From contig CAZIEW010000007.1 of assembly GCA_964538515.1 (NCBI GenBank), positions 32,101 through 96,100 on the forward strand: DNA of 64,000 nt. Reading direction: 5' to 3'. Source of the stretch: CALBZH01 sp964538515 (lineage in GTDB: Bacteria; Desulfobacterota; Syntrophobacteria; Syntrophobacterales; Syntrophobacteraceae). The translations under genes and the position numbers were made by a program. Numbering within the stretch: position 1 is the stretch's first letter; the number at the start of each line of letters is the position of its first letter. Below are positions 17,229-25,597 of the stretch, piece by piece. The notes beneath the pieces were generated by a model that searched no databases, was not told the origin of the DNA, and was given only the letters and a program-made list of their open reading frames with translations.

Positions 17229-17489
17229 TTGTACTTCCCCTATTTCATGGCCTACATGGCCGCTGGTCTGGCCTTCAGCCTGCTCGCGCTCTTATGGGCG
17301 ATCCGCCATGGGCAGTTCAAGGACCAGCAGCGGGCCCGCTATCTGCCTTTGGATGACGAAGAGGAGTCCAGCCCGGTCAGGGCGTCGAAAATGGGAAAAG
17401 GAGAGCTCTACGTCCTCATGACCCTGGCTCTCATCGGACTCCTGGCCAGCGGCACCGTGCTCGTGTTTTCACTGCTGCGGGCTCGCTGA
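17229..17489 (+). CDS. ccoS: small cbb3-oxidase-associated membrane protein, CcoS-like
   Basis: An 86-residue protein. The N-terminal half has a membrane helix followed by ALLWAIRHGQFKDQQRARYLPLDDEE, close to the CcoS pattern (helix, W-A-hydrophobic-R-X-GQF-D, short acidic tail). A second helix (about 62-82) follows, which ordinary CcoS lacks. CcoS is an assembly factor for copper or haem insertion into cbb3 oxidase. The start is TTG 17229, supported by GAAGGAGGG at 17213-17221; no ATG is suitable. It lies 90 bases after ccoO. Confidence 0.65.
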   Translation: MYFPYFMAYMAAGLAFSLLALLWAIRHGQFKDQQRARYLPLDDEEESSPVRASKMGKGELYVLMTLALIGLLASGTVLVFSLLRAR

Positions 17490-17504
17490 GAGAAGGAGCA
17501 TGCC

Positions 17505-17780
17505 ATGCGCTATTTTCAGCTCCTGAACGTTCAACACTACGTGCTTTTCGTCTGCACCGCCATCATCACGGTGGTGCTCCTGGCCTTGGCGCTCGGCCAC
17601 ACGCATTTTCGCACCAAGAATTCCGAGGAGCGTCAGACGAAGATCGTCCACGCCTATCCTTCCGAGATCGGCGAGCGCAACGCCCCCTTCCCCCTCTTTC
17701 TCGCTCTGGTCATTCTCGGGACGGTCTTGTGGGGAATCGGGTACATCGTCGCCCATGGCCTTTATGGAGTGAAGATTTAG
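17505..17780 (+). CDS. small two-helix membrane protein of the ACIII-cbb3 operon
   Basis: A 91-residue protein with two predicted membrane helices (about 12-34 and 66-86) joined by a polar loop ending YPSEIGERNAPFPLFL. The loop and second helix recall the N-terminal anchor of CcoP (FixP_N-like, short conserved stretch before a helix), so it may be the detached anchor of the missing CcoP; this is a weak resemblance. An ATG with an AAGGAG site lies 15 bases after the ccoS-like gene. No cysteine or haem motif. Operon position implies a role in this oxidase or its assembly. Confidence 0.6.
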   Translation: MRYFQLLNVQHYVLFVCTAIITVVLLALALGHTHFRTKNSEERQTKIVHAYPSEIGERNAPFPLFLALVILGTVLWGIGYIVAHGLYGVKI

Positions 17781-17781
17781 G

Positions 17782-18009
17782 ATGGAAGCCAACGGTGAGC
17801 AGCAATCGGCCCGAAGGACCTGGATGATCATCATCGGTCTGTTGATTTTGATCCTTGCCAAAGGAATGTTCACGTACTTTTTCGTGGGAGACCTGGGTCA
17901 GCCCACGTGGGATTACCGGCCCGTACCCGATGTCCCGGGCCAGTCCCCCTATGCCGTCTATCCACCGCAGCCCTTTCCGCAGCACGTGAGGGGAGACAAA
18001 GGACAGTAA
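17782..18009 (+). CDS. small single-helix membrane protein of the ACIII-cbb3 operon
   Basis: A 75-residue protein with a basic N-terminus, one membrane helix (about 14-34) and a proline- and tyrosine-rich outer tail (WDYRPVPDVPGQSPYAVYPPQP). I do not recognise a family. It is squeezed between its neighbours with one base before the ATG and no base before actE, so translation is probably coupled. Topology suggests the tail faces the periplasm next to the cytochrome subunits. Confidence 0.6.
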   Translation: MEANGEQQSARRTWMIIIGLLILILAKGMFTYFFVGDLGQPTWDYRPVPDVPGQSPYAVYPPQPFPQHVRGDKGQ

Positions 18010-18603
18010 ATGAAGCGACTGCTCTTCATCTCCATCGCCCTGGTCGCCCTGGGAGGCGTCTACCAGCTGCTGATGAAATACGACAACGACTTCCCCTACG
18101 GCCGGATGCGCGAAACTCCGGCGGTGCGCCCGTATGAACAGCCGCAGCTCACGATGGAATCGGGGTTGGTGCCCTTCGAAGGCGGTGAAGCCCTCTACCG
18201 CATGGTCAGCCCGGAGGCCCTGAAATCCCCCCTGGACGGCGCGGATCCGGCCGTTCGGGATTCCGGAAGAAAGCTGTATGCAATCTATTGTCAGCAGTGC
18301 CACGGACCGGCCTTCGACGGCAACGGAACCGTCGGCCAGAGCTTCAAGCCCCTGCCCACCGATTTGCAGAGCCCTCACGTTCAGGGGGAATCGGAGGGGA
18401 AGATGTTTCAGCACATCAGCTACGGGATCGGTGGAACAGGGCGGCAGCCGGCCCTGGCCACCACCATCCCCGTGCTGCGCCGGTGGGAGATCGTTGCATT
18501 CGTGAAGTCCCTCGGCCTGCGCAGCGCCGTCCCTTCGGATCCCTGTGCCGACACGTGCACGGAGGCTGGATCCCTCCTCGGAAAGCCCAGCCTCCTCCAG
18601 TAA
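18010..18603 (+). CDS. actE: alternative complex III monohaem cytochrome c subunit ActE
   Basis: A 197-residue protein. The N-terminal helix can act as signal or anchor; there is no lipobox. Residues 30-60 contain FPYGRMRETPAVRPYEQP and VPFEGGEALYR, the characteristic ActE leader. Next comes a cytochrome c domain with CQQCHGP and candidate axial Met/His in the C-terminal third. Two further cysteines (CADTC near residue 180) lie outside the haem site. ActE carries electrons from ActA towards the oxidase. It is the last gene of the operon, separated from the other act genes by the oxidase genes, and ends 3 bases from the convergent response-regulator gene. Confidence 0.85.
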   Translation: MKRLLFISIALVALGGVYQLLMKYDNDFPYGRMRETPAVRPYEQPQLTMESGLVPFEGGEALYRMVSPEALKSPLDGADPAVRDSGRKLYAIYCQQCHGPAFDGNGTVGQSFKPLPTDLQSPHVQGESEGKMFQHISYGIGGTGRQPALATTIPVLRRWEIVAFVKSLGLRSAVPSDPCADTCTEAGSLLGKPSLLQ

Positions 18604-18606
18604 CCG

Positions 18607-18993
18607 CTAGCTCCTGCCCGAAGCCTGCTTAATCTTATCGATGAGCTCCTCCAAATCACACGGTTTGGTGAGATAGTCGTGAGCACCGAACTCGACTCCT
18701 TCACGGGCTGCGGTCTCGGATCCATGCCCGGTCAACATGATCACCGGCATAGTAGGGTCCATCTTCTTGAAAACCTTCAGGACCTCGATGCCGTCCATAT
18801 CTTCCATTTTGAGATCCAGCACGGCCGCATCGAAGGACTCGCGCCGCAGGATCTGAATGGCCTCGGTGCCGCTCAAGGCTGCCGTGACGGCGATGTCCCT
18901 CTTGGCCATCCGTTTGGCCAGCACGGAGACATACCCGGCCTCGTCGTCCACCAGAAGGAGCTTGATCTTCTCGGACTGTGCGGTCTCCATCAT
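18607..18993 (-). CDS. single-domain CheY-like response regulator
   Basis: A 128-residue receiver with VDDE, phosphoacceptor Asp in VLDLKMEDMDG, Thr in MLTGHGS and Lys in YLTKPCD; all catalytic positions are intact. No output domain, so it acts by protein contact or as a phosphate shuttle. It is the last gene of the minus-strand signalling/transport cluster, next to another receiver and downstream of a dCache kinase, the likely phosphodonor. Confidence 0.88.
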   Translation of the reverse strand: MMETAQSEKIKLLLVDDEAGYVSVLAKRMAKRDIAVTAALSGTEAIQILRRESFDAAVLDLKMEDMDGIEVLKVFKKMDPTMPVIMLTGHGSETAAREGVEFGAHDYLTKPCDLEELIDKIKQASGRS

Positions 18994-19010
18994 CGAAGTA
19001 CCCCTGGATG

Positions 19011-19445
19011 TCAGTCGCCGCGGCGCAATGCGATTTCATGAATGCGAGCCTGTGTGATCTTCTCCTCATGCCCCGATTTCTTCGCCTTGGCTTCCTGAAC
19101 CTTGACCATGAGCTGCTCGATGTCACAAGGCTTCATCAAATAATCATAGGCCCCCAGCTTCATGCCTTCAATGCCCGTTTCGATGGTTGCATGCCCTGTA
19201 AGCATGATGACTTCAACCAAGGGATAGGCCTTTTTGATTTCTCTGAGGGTCTCGATCCCGTCCATCCCGGGCATTTTCACATCCAAGATCACCACGTCGA
19301 TATTCTTGTGCTTCTTCAGCATGTCCAGCGCCTCCGGACCGTTGTATGCGGCCAGAATGGTCAGGTTTCGCTTGGTCAGCCGTTTGGTCATCGTTTCCAC
19401 GAAGGGCACTTCATCATCGACCAACATCACTACTGTGGACAACAT
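19011..19445 (-). CDS. single-domain response regulator with basic C-terminal tail
   Basis: A 144-residue protein: receiver (about 1-120) with VDDE, Asp in ILDVKMPGMDG, MLTGHAT and YLMKPCD, then a short charged helix (QEAKAKKSGHEEKITQ). No DNA-binding domain. GGAGGATCC precedes the ATG. It lies between the kinase (start 21295) and the receiver at 18993 and is probably co-transcribed. Its tail resembles that of the receiver at 26246-26677, pointing to duplication within the cluster. Confidence 0.88.
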   Translation of the reverse strand: MLSTVVMLVDDEVPFVETMTKRLTKRNLTILAAYNGPEALDMLKKHKNIDVVILDVKMPGMDGIETLREIKKAYPLVEVIMLTGHATIETGIEGMKLGAYDYLMKPCDIEQLMVKVQEAKAKKSGHEEKITQARIHEIALRRGD

Positions 19446-19537
19446 GCTGGATCCTCCTTGTTGATTCCGTCGCTACCCGCTGTGCGGCCCCCTTTCACGG
19501 CTCGTGACACGGCCGTGCCCGCTTCCGATCGATCGCT

Positions 19538-21295
19538 TCAAGACTCGGAGCCTTGCTTTTTGCTGATGGGCAGATACACGTGAAATGTCGTTCCGACATC
19601 GACGGCACTGTTAACCGTGATGTCGCCTCCCAGTTTCTTCACAATGCCGTAACAGATGGACAGTCCGAGACCCGTTCCCTTGCCCACCGGCTTGGTAGTG
19701 AAGAAGGGGTCGAAAATCCGGGCCATCACGGCCGGGGGAATCCCCTGGCCATTGTCCGCAACGTCGACCACCACGAAATCCCCATCCTTGCGACTGGTGA
19801 CTTCGATTGTACCGCCCCCTGTGCCGATGGCATCGATGGCGTTGTTGATGAGGTTCAGCAGGACCTGCTGCATCTCCGAAGGTGACGCTGCCACAAGCGG
19901 GAGATCCGGATCGAGATTCGTGATCACTTTGACGTTGCTGAAACGCGACCGCTGCTCCGATACCCCTAGAACCTCCTCGATCAGATCGTTGAATCGGACC
20001 TCGCGGATCCGCGGGTCCGTTCGCCGGGCAAAGCTCAACAGCTTATGGGTGATTTCCTTGCAGCGCTCCCCTTGGGTCCGGATCTGATCGACGGCGCGCT
20101 TGAGCTCCGTGACGTTTTCGCTGTCCTCGAAGTCCTCTTCCTTGAGCAAATCCCCAATCCACCCGGCTTCCTCCACCATGATGGCGATGGGATTGTTGAT
20201 CTCGTGGGCGATCCCGGCGGCCAGCTCCCCCACGGACGCGAGCTTTCCGGCCTCGATCACCTTCTCGTTCATCATTTCCTTCTCTCGATCGGCCTGCGCG
20301 ATGCGACCGACGATCTTTCTAGAAAGGACAAACGCCATGATAAGAATGCTGATACCGCCCAGAACGCAAATCAGAATGGCCAAGGCACGAGCCCGATAAA
20401 CGCTCGAAAAGGCATCCGCCTCTTCCTGCTGATACACGAGGTACCATTCACCGCTCTTCAGGGGAGTAATGACATAGAGAAGCGTCTTCCCCCCATAGTC
20501 CACTTCACCAACGGTAGCCTCTTCGTCTCCCACGTTCTCACGGAGCGAGACACCGCTGATCTTCTTGAGCCGCTCCCGGCTGGTGGGGATCGGTCCCTTT
20601 TGGATTTCCTTCGCCTTGAGCAAAGGAAGCAAAACCTCTTTGCCCAGCGCGGGGGTCACCCGAGGACGGGTCTGGTAGTCGCCTTCCCGGTTGATGATGT
20701 AGGCGGCTCCCGTCTCGCCGATGTGAATACTCTCCACCAGCTCGTTGAACGCCTCGAAATCGATGGTCGACCGCAGGATCCACTCGCTCTCCCACCACAG
20801 CCGCTTGACGGTCACGATGAAGTGAGGCTGCTTCCGAAGCCCCAGGAACACGTCGCTGATATAGAACTCCCTCTCGATCGCTTTCTTGAACCAGTCCGAA
20901 TCCGAATAGTCCGCCCGCTCCAGCTTGAGATTTCCGGCATAGGCGACCTGAATCCCCCTCTCGTTCACCAGCCCCAGGTCCACGAAGACGCCACCGTAAC
21001 CGCGCTGCAGGTTCAACAGCTTGTGCTCCAGAAAGTCATCCTTGCTCAGCTGGTCGAAGGTAAACGTATTGGCCAGCACACGAAGGTAAGAGAGCTTTTC
21101 ATTCAGAAAAATATTGATGTTCTGCTGGTGCTTCTGCACCATTTCGACGAGATGGGCGATCACCTTTTCTCGATACGATATCTCGAAATGATAGCCCACG
21201 AGGCCGGAAACAAGGAGAAGGGGTGCAATCGAGACCAGGATCATGATGATGATCATGTTCCTGGTGAGGGACCGATAGTACTTTTTCTCTTGCAT
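19538..21295 (-). CDS. dCache-type membrane sensor histidine kinase
   Basis: A 585-residue protein. TM1 lies at about residues 13-35 and a long periplasmic region (about 36-300) has double-Cache character (YSDSDWFKKAIEREFYISDVFLG, GAAYIINREGDY, GEWYLVYQQ). TM2 is at about 305-328. The phosphoacceptor is AAGIAHEINNP, and the ATPase domain shows NLINNAIDA, DNGQGIPP and GKGTGLGLSICYG. No HAMP or PAS domain is obvious between TM2 and the kinase core. The ligand is probably a small metabolite. Its neighbours are two receivers downstream and a UspA protein and two anion carriers upstream on the same strand. Confidence 0.9.
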   Translation of the reverse strand: MQEKKYYRSLTRNMIIIMILVSIAPLLLVSGLVGYHFEISYREKVIAHLVEMVQKHQQNINIFLNEKLSYLRVLANTFTFDQLSKDDFLEHKLLNLQRGYGGVFVDLGLVNERGIQVAYAGNLKLERADYSDSDWFKKAIEREFYISDVFLGLRKQPHFIVTVKRLWWESEWILRSTIDFEAFNELVESIHIGETGAAYIINREGDYQTRPRVTPALGKEVLLPLLKAKEIQKGPIPTSRERLKKISGVSLRENVGDEEATVGEVDYGGKTLLYVITPLKSGEWYLVYQQEEADAFSSVYRARALAILICVLGGISILIMAFVLSRKIVGRIAQADREKEMMNEKVIEAGKLASVGELAAGIAHEINNPIAIMVEEAGWIGDLLKEEDFEDSENVTELKRAVDQIRTQGERCKEITHKLLSFARRTDPRIREVRFNDLIEEVLGVSEQRSRFSNVKVITNLDPDLPLVAASPSEMQQVLLNLINNAIDAIGTGGGTIEVTSRKDGDFVVVDVADNGQGIPPAVMARIFDPFFTTKPVGKGTGLGLSICYGIVKKLGGDITVNSAVDVGTTFHVYLPISKKQGSES

Positions 21296-21591
21296 GCTGC
21301 TTCCTTCTCATAGGTCAGGCGCGAATCGCCCCTGAACGCTGCGGCCCCGTCATCGGGTGCCATTCACGACCTCTGGAAGCTTGTCTCGGCGGAGCACTGG
21401 ATTTCGGGTATCAGGCAGCAGCAGCAATCGTGGCCAAGAGCGAAGCCCTGAAACCCGAGCACCGACACCGGAGGCCAACCGTGTTGTGCCACCCCCCGTC
21501 ATTGCCCGAGACGACCGCTGAGGGCGGAAGCCGTCGGCTTCCACTCCCCCAAACGGTGACTCAGAACGGGTCCATTCGGCACTTGCGCCCC
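21296..21591 (-). other. intergenic leader before the dCache kinase
   Basis: No coding sequence was identified. A perfect hairpin lies at 21536-21552 (7-base arms GGAAGCC/GGCTTCC, 3-base loop). It has no T-run on either side, so it is not a clear terminator; it could be an mRNA-processing or pausing site between the UspA gene and the kinase. Confidence 0.3.
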
Positions 21592-22035
21592 TCAACGAAT
21601 AATGTTCACATCGACGCCGGTCTCCTTCTTGAGCGCCTCGATGTGATCCTCCACGTCTCCCCGGAGCAACGCCTTCTCAAAAAAAGTCCTCTTCTCATGA
21701 CCGAGAACCAGCAGGTCCGCTTTCTCTTCCTCCACGACGCTCTTGAGAACCTCGAGGACCTTGCCTTTCCGAACCACCTTCTTCGGGCTTACCCCAAGCG
21801 ATCGAGCGATTTCCTCAGCCATGGCAAGGATATGCCCTCCAAGACGGTCCAGGGATTTCGCCACTTCACACGTGTCGCACTGCATGGCGATACCGCTTCG
21901 GAGAAACGTCGTGTCCACGGCATAGACGTACGTCAGGCTCGCGTTGTTCTCCTTGGCGAGCATGGCCGCCCGCAGCGCAGCCTCCTGGGCGTGCTGCGAG
22001 CCCGTCACCCCACAAACGATGCTTTTAAAGGCCAT
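21592..22035 (-). CDS. UspA-type universal stress protein
   Basis: A 147-residue single Usp domain beginning with a typical strand (FKSIVCGVTGSQHAQEAALRAA) and ending with a LLVLGHEK strand. The glycine-rich ATP-binding motif of ATP-type Usps (G-X2-G-X9-G-S/T) is not visible, so it is probably of the UspA, non-nucleotide-binding kind. A CDTC pair lies near residue 54. Usp proteins beside carriers often modulate transport; here it follows directly after a SLC13-like gene on the same strand. Confidence 0.8.
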   Translation of the reverse strand: MAFKSIVCGVTGSQHAQEAALRAAMLAKENNASLTYVYAVDTTFLRSGIAMQCDTCEVAKSLDRLGGHILAMAEEIARSLGVSPKKVVRKGKVLEVLKSVVEEEKADLLVLGHEKRTFFEKALLRGDVEDHIEALKKETGVDVNIIR

Positions 22036-22110
22036 ATTCTTCCCTTTTCCGTGTCAGCTGTTGCCTGACTTGCCTAATAAACTACCAAAAACCCATTTCC
22101 GGAGACATCC

Positions 22111-23844
22111 CTACATCTCCACCAGGAGAAGCCAGAAGGAGCACAAAATGACGGTGATGATCATCGGGACAAACGCGACCTTCACATACTCCATGAAAGA
22201 GATCGGGTACCCGGCTCGCTCCGCCATACCGACGGTCACCACATTGGCGCTCGCACCGATCATTGTCCCGTTGCCCCCGAGGCAGGCGCCCAGGGCGAGA
22301 GCCCACCACAGCACTCCCGTCTGCGCCCCGGGAATCTCGTTGGTCAAGAACGCCACGATGGGAAGCATCGTTGCCGTGAAGGGGATGTTGTCAATGATCG
22401 CGGACGCTATTGCCGCCACCCACAGGATCATGAGGATGGCAACCACGAGGTTCCCCTGGGAGATGTTCTTGACCCAGTCGGCGATGATCTGGATAAGCCC
22501 TGTTTCCTCGGCTCCGGCCACCACGATGAACAGCATGATGAAGAAAACGAGGGTCGGCCACTCGATTTCATGCTCGAGCATTTCGACGATGTCCACTTTG
22601 CTGATGACCAGCAGGACGGCGGCACCGATCATGGCCGCGATGCTGGGCTCCATGTGCAGGGCGCCGTGGATGATAAACAGGAAAATGGTGATGCCCAGGA
22701 TGACCATCCCCTGGGTGAGCAGCTTCGCGTTCGTGATCTTGTATTCCTCGCGCAGGTGCTCGATCATTTTGTCCACATCCCCAACCTTTGCCTGAAGATA
22801 GCCCTTCTTGTACCAGTAGACGAAGTACACCAGCGTGACCACCAGGCAGATAGCACAAATGATCGTGAGGTTCTGGACAAAGTCCAAAAAGCTCAGCTTG
22901 GCATAGGACCCGATCATGATGTTGGGCGGATCGCCGATGAGGGTCGCCGTGCCGCCGACGTTCGAGGCGAAGACTTCGGGCATGAGGAAGGCGATGGGGT
23001 TCACCTTGAGCGTTAGAGCAATCTCGATGGTCACCGGAATGATGAGGAGCATGGTCGTAACATTATCGAGAAAGGCGGAGCTCACGGCGGTCACGACCAT
23101 CAGGATCGAGGCCAGAGCAAAGACATTGCCCCGGGCCGCTTGAAAGGACTTGTAGGCAAGCCATTGGAACACGCCGGTCTTCTTGAGCACCCCAACGATC
23201 ATCATCATGGCCATCAGAAGAAAGATCACGTTCATGTCGATGGCGTGCATGGCATCCTCGAAAGGCAGGATGACATAGCCGGAATTGAACGTTCCGGCCG
23301 TGTAGGTGATCGTCATCAAGAGGGCGGCTCCCAGAAAGGCCGCCAGGGTGCGGTGCATGAGCTCAAAGGCGATGAGCGCATACACGACGATGAGAACCAG
23401 GGTGGCGATCCAAAAGGCCGGCGAGATGGTCCGCATCAGGGTAAAACTGTAATGAGCCATGTAGAACGTGTTGCCCTTGTCGTCGGATTTCTCCTTCATC
23501 ACGTTGGCGAGCGTGGTACGGGCGGAGCTCTTGTAATTCGGTTTATGCGCCTCGCACTCCACCTTCGCTCCGGGAAGCGTTCCCGCGGGTAGTCTCAATT
23601 CCGCCTCGAAGCGACCCGCCTTGGACGTGCTCACCTCTTCTTCGAGGTGGATTTTGCTTCCATTCACGAAGAAATCCAGCCCCACTTCCTTCACCGGCTT
23701 TCCCTGGGCGTTCGTGACGGTTCCGGCCACCACCAGAACATCCCACGGCCCCACCGACGCCGCGGGCTCCGCCCCGTGGACCATGGCGGGAGTGATCAGC
23801 AGGGGTAACAACAGAACAAGGCATGCCAGTTGCTTTTTCAACAT
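22111..23844 (-). CDS. SLC13/ArsB-type anion permease with N-terminal signal peptide and periplasmic beta domain
   Basis: A 577-residue protein. It begins with a cleavable-looking signal peptide (MLKKQLACLVLLLPLL..VHG), then a domain of about 110 residues of carboxypeptidase-regulatory or Ig-like character (VAGTVTNAQGKPVKEV, SKAGRFEAELRLPAG). Then come about eleven membrane helices of the ion-transporter superfamily with NVGGTATLIGDPPN and the C-terminal counterpart GGNGTMIGASANV, both signatures of NhaD/ArsB/CitM-type permeases. The ATG at 23844 is preferred over 23859 because GGAAAGGA lies six bases upstream. The substrate is an anion or Na+/H+ pair, not determinable. The extra periplasmic domain is unusual and may bind substrate or a partner. 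Confidence 0.82.
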   Translation of the reverse strand: MLKKQLACLVLLLPLLITPAMVHGAEPAASVGPWDVLVVAGTVTNAQGKPVKEVGLDFFVNGSKIHLEEEVSTSKAGRFEAELRLPAGTLPGAKVECEAHKPNYKSSARTTLANVMKEKSDDKGNTFYMAHYSFTLMRTISPAFWIATLVLIVVYALIAFELMHRTLAAFLGAALLMTITYTAGTFNSGYVILPFEDAMHAIDMNVIFLLMAMMMIVGVLKKTGVFQWLAYKSFQAARGNVFALASILMVVTAVSSAFLDNVTTMLLIIPVTIEIALTLKVNPIAFLMPEVFASNVGGTATLIGDPPNIMIGSYAKLSFLDFVQNLTIICAICLVVTLVYFVYWYKKGYLQAKVGDVDKMIEHLREEYKITNAKLLTQGMVILGITIFLFIIHGALHMEPSIAAMIGAAVLLVISKVDIVEMLEHEIEWPTLVFFIMLFIVVAGAEETGLIQIIADWVKNISQGNLVVAILMILWVAAIASAIIDNIPFTATMLPIVAFLTNEIPGAQTGVLWWALALGACLGGNGTMIGASANVVTVGMAERAGYPISFMEYVKVAFVPMIITVILCSFWLLLVEM

Positions 23845-23965
23845 CAGTATCCTTTCCATCGGCTCGGAAGGAGAGAGAGCCGGTCGCGGCTCACGCTCCC
23901 CGATCAATGATTCCCTTATCTTGGGGAAATGGAGCAAACCCCTTCCCACAACGAGCCCCACCGGC

Positions 23966-25450
23966 TCACTTGAGCAGCACGGGCATGCCCATGAGGGGCC
24001 AGATGAAGTAGCAAAAGACCGCGAGCACGGCCATGAGAACGAGGCTTGGGATCCAGCCGTACAGGAAGAAGTCGCCGGTGCTGAACTGCCGGCTCTCATA
24101 GGCGATGGCGTTCGGCGCCGCCCCGATGAGAAGGTTGAAGGGCATTCCAGCGCAGGCGAGCGACGCGAAGAAAATGACGTGGGGCGCCACGCCCAGATAC
24201 CCCGCGATGACCAGGGAGACGGGAAGCGTGATGGCAATAGCCGCCACATTCATGATGAAGTTGGTCATGCAGAGCACCAGGAAGGCAATGGCCAGCACAA
24301 AGAGCAGCCAGGGGGCGTGCTGGAACCAGCTCACCCAGCTCACGGCCATCCACTCGGCCGCCTTGGTGTCGTAGAGGCAATAACCGATGCTCATGGCGCC
24401 ACCGAACAGGAGGATGATGTTCCAGGGGATTCCCTCCATCTCCTCAACCCCCAGAACCTTGAAGAGGAAGAACCCGAGGGTCGCCACGATCATGATGGCC
24501 GCACGGTCCATCTCCTTGAAGAAGGGAATGGGGGAAAACGATTTCATCATGAACAGGAACAGCACCAGCGCCACCATGATCAGAACGAGCTTCTCCTTGG
24601 TGCTCATGGGGCCCAACTCCTTGGACAACCCTTGAACCCTTTCGCGAAGCCCTTCGATCCGGGATCGCTCCGGCTTGAAGAACACGATCACGATGAGCCA
24701 AATGACGGCAACCATGATCAGCCCCAGGGGCAGGTTGTAGTAAATGAACTCGAAGAAGCCGATCTCCAGCCCGCCGGTGAACTTCTTGAACATACCGGCA
24801 CCGGCAACGCCCCGCGCGGCCCCGAGGTAGGTGATGATCGAGCCGGCGCCGGCCGTCCAGGCCATACCGATGAACAGCCCTTTGCCGAACTTGGTGGGCT
24901 CGTCGGTGTCACTGTAGAGCGAATGGATCGCCATGAGCAGCGGGAAGAGCGCCGCGGCCACGGCCGTGTGGGCCATGAGGAGGGTCATGCCGGCCACGAT
25001 GATGAACGTGCCCAGCAGAATGAAGTTGGTGCTCTCCCCCACCACACCCAGCATCTTGTAGGCCATACGCTTGGTGAGGCCGGAATGCGAAAAAGCCAGT
25101 CCCATGATCACCGAGCCGAAGATGAACCAAACCGATGGGTCAAAGAAGTCCTTGAGCGCCTGATCTGCGGTCCGGATTCTGAACAGGACCTGGAACAGAC
25201 CGATGGCGATCGCGGTGGCCCCAATGGGCATGACCTCGAAAATCCACCACATTGCCGCCATCAGAAACAGTCCCAGAGCCATCCTTCCCTGGGGAGGGAG
25301 AGGAAAATGCTTGCCAGCCGGGTCCACGGCGTCGGGCAAATCGTTCATGAAATAAAAAGCGAAGAAAAAGACAAGACCAAGGGTGATGAATGCGATTCGT
25401 TTCCAGTCAAAGGCAGCTCCCTTCGGGACTGCGACGGTCTGCTCAGCCAT
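23966..25450 (-). CDS. DASS/SLC13-family sodium-coupled anion symporter
   Basis: A 494-residue protein with about twelve to thirteen membrane helices of the divalent anion:sodium symporter family. It shows the paired hairpin motifs with conserved small residues (GMTLLMAHTAVAAALFPLL in the first half, TNFIMNVAAIAITLP in the second) and IGAAPNAIAYESRQFSTGDFF. Family members move sulfate, dicarboxylates or tartrate. In a putative sulfate reducer sulfate is attractive but unproven. ATG 25450 has an AAGGAG site. The next gene downstream is a second, structurally different anion carrier. Confidence 0.85.
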   Translation of the reverse strand: MAEQTVAVPKGAAFDWKRIAFITLGLVFFFAFYFMNDLPDAVDPAGKHFPLPPQGRMALGLFLMAAMWWIFEVMPIGATAIAIGLFQVLFRIRTADQALKDFFDPSVWFIFGSVIMGLAFSHSGLTKRMAYKMLGVVGESTNFILLGTFIIVAGMTLLMAHTAVAAALFPLLMAIHSLYSDTDEPTKFGKGLFIGMAWTAGAGSIITYLGAARGVAGAGMFKKFTGGLEIGFFEFIYYNLPLGLIMVAVIWLIVIVFFKPERSRIEGLRERVQGLSKELGPMSTKEKLVLIMVALVLFLFMMKSFSPIPFFKEMDRAAIMIVATLGFFLFKVLGVEEMEGIPWNIILLFGGAMSIGYCLYDTKAAEWMAVSWVSWFQHAPWLLFVLAIAFLVLCMTNFIMNVAAIAITLPVSLVIAGYLGVAPHVIFFASLACAGMPFNLLIGAAPNAIAYESRQFSTGDFFLYGWIPSLVLMAVLAVFCYFIWPLMGMPVLLK

Positions 25451-25597
25451 TGCGAATACTCCTTGCTTGTTCTTGCGCGTTTTGCTCATCGGCCCCCCAC
25501 GGCAGGATCGCTCCCAGCGCGAAAGACTTCGCCGCCTCGGATGGCGCCATCAGAGCTCTCTTTTTCACTCATTCACGGGAGCGCCGTTCCGGCCGGC

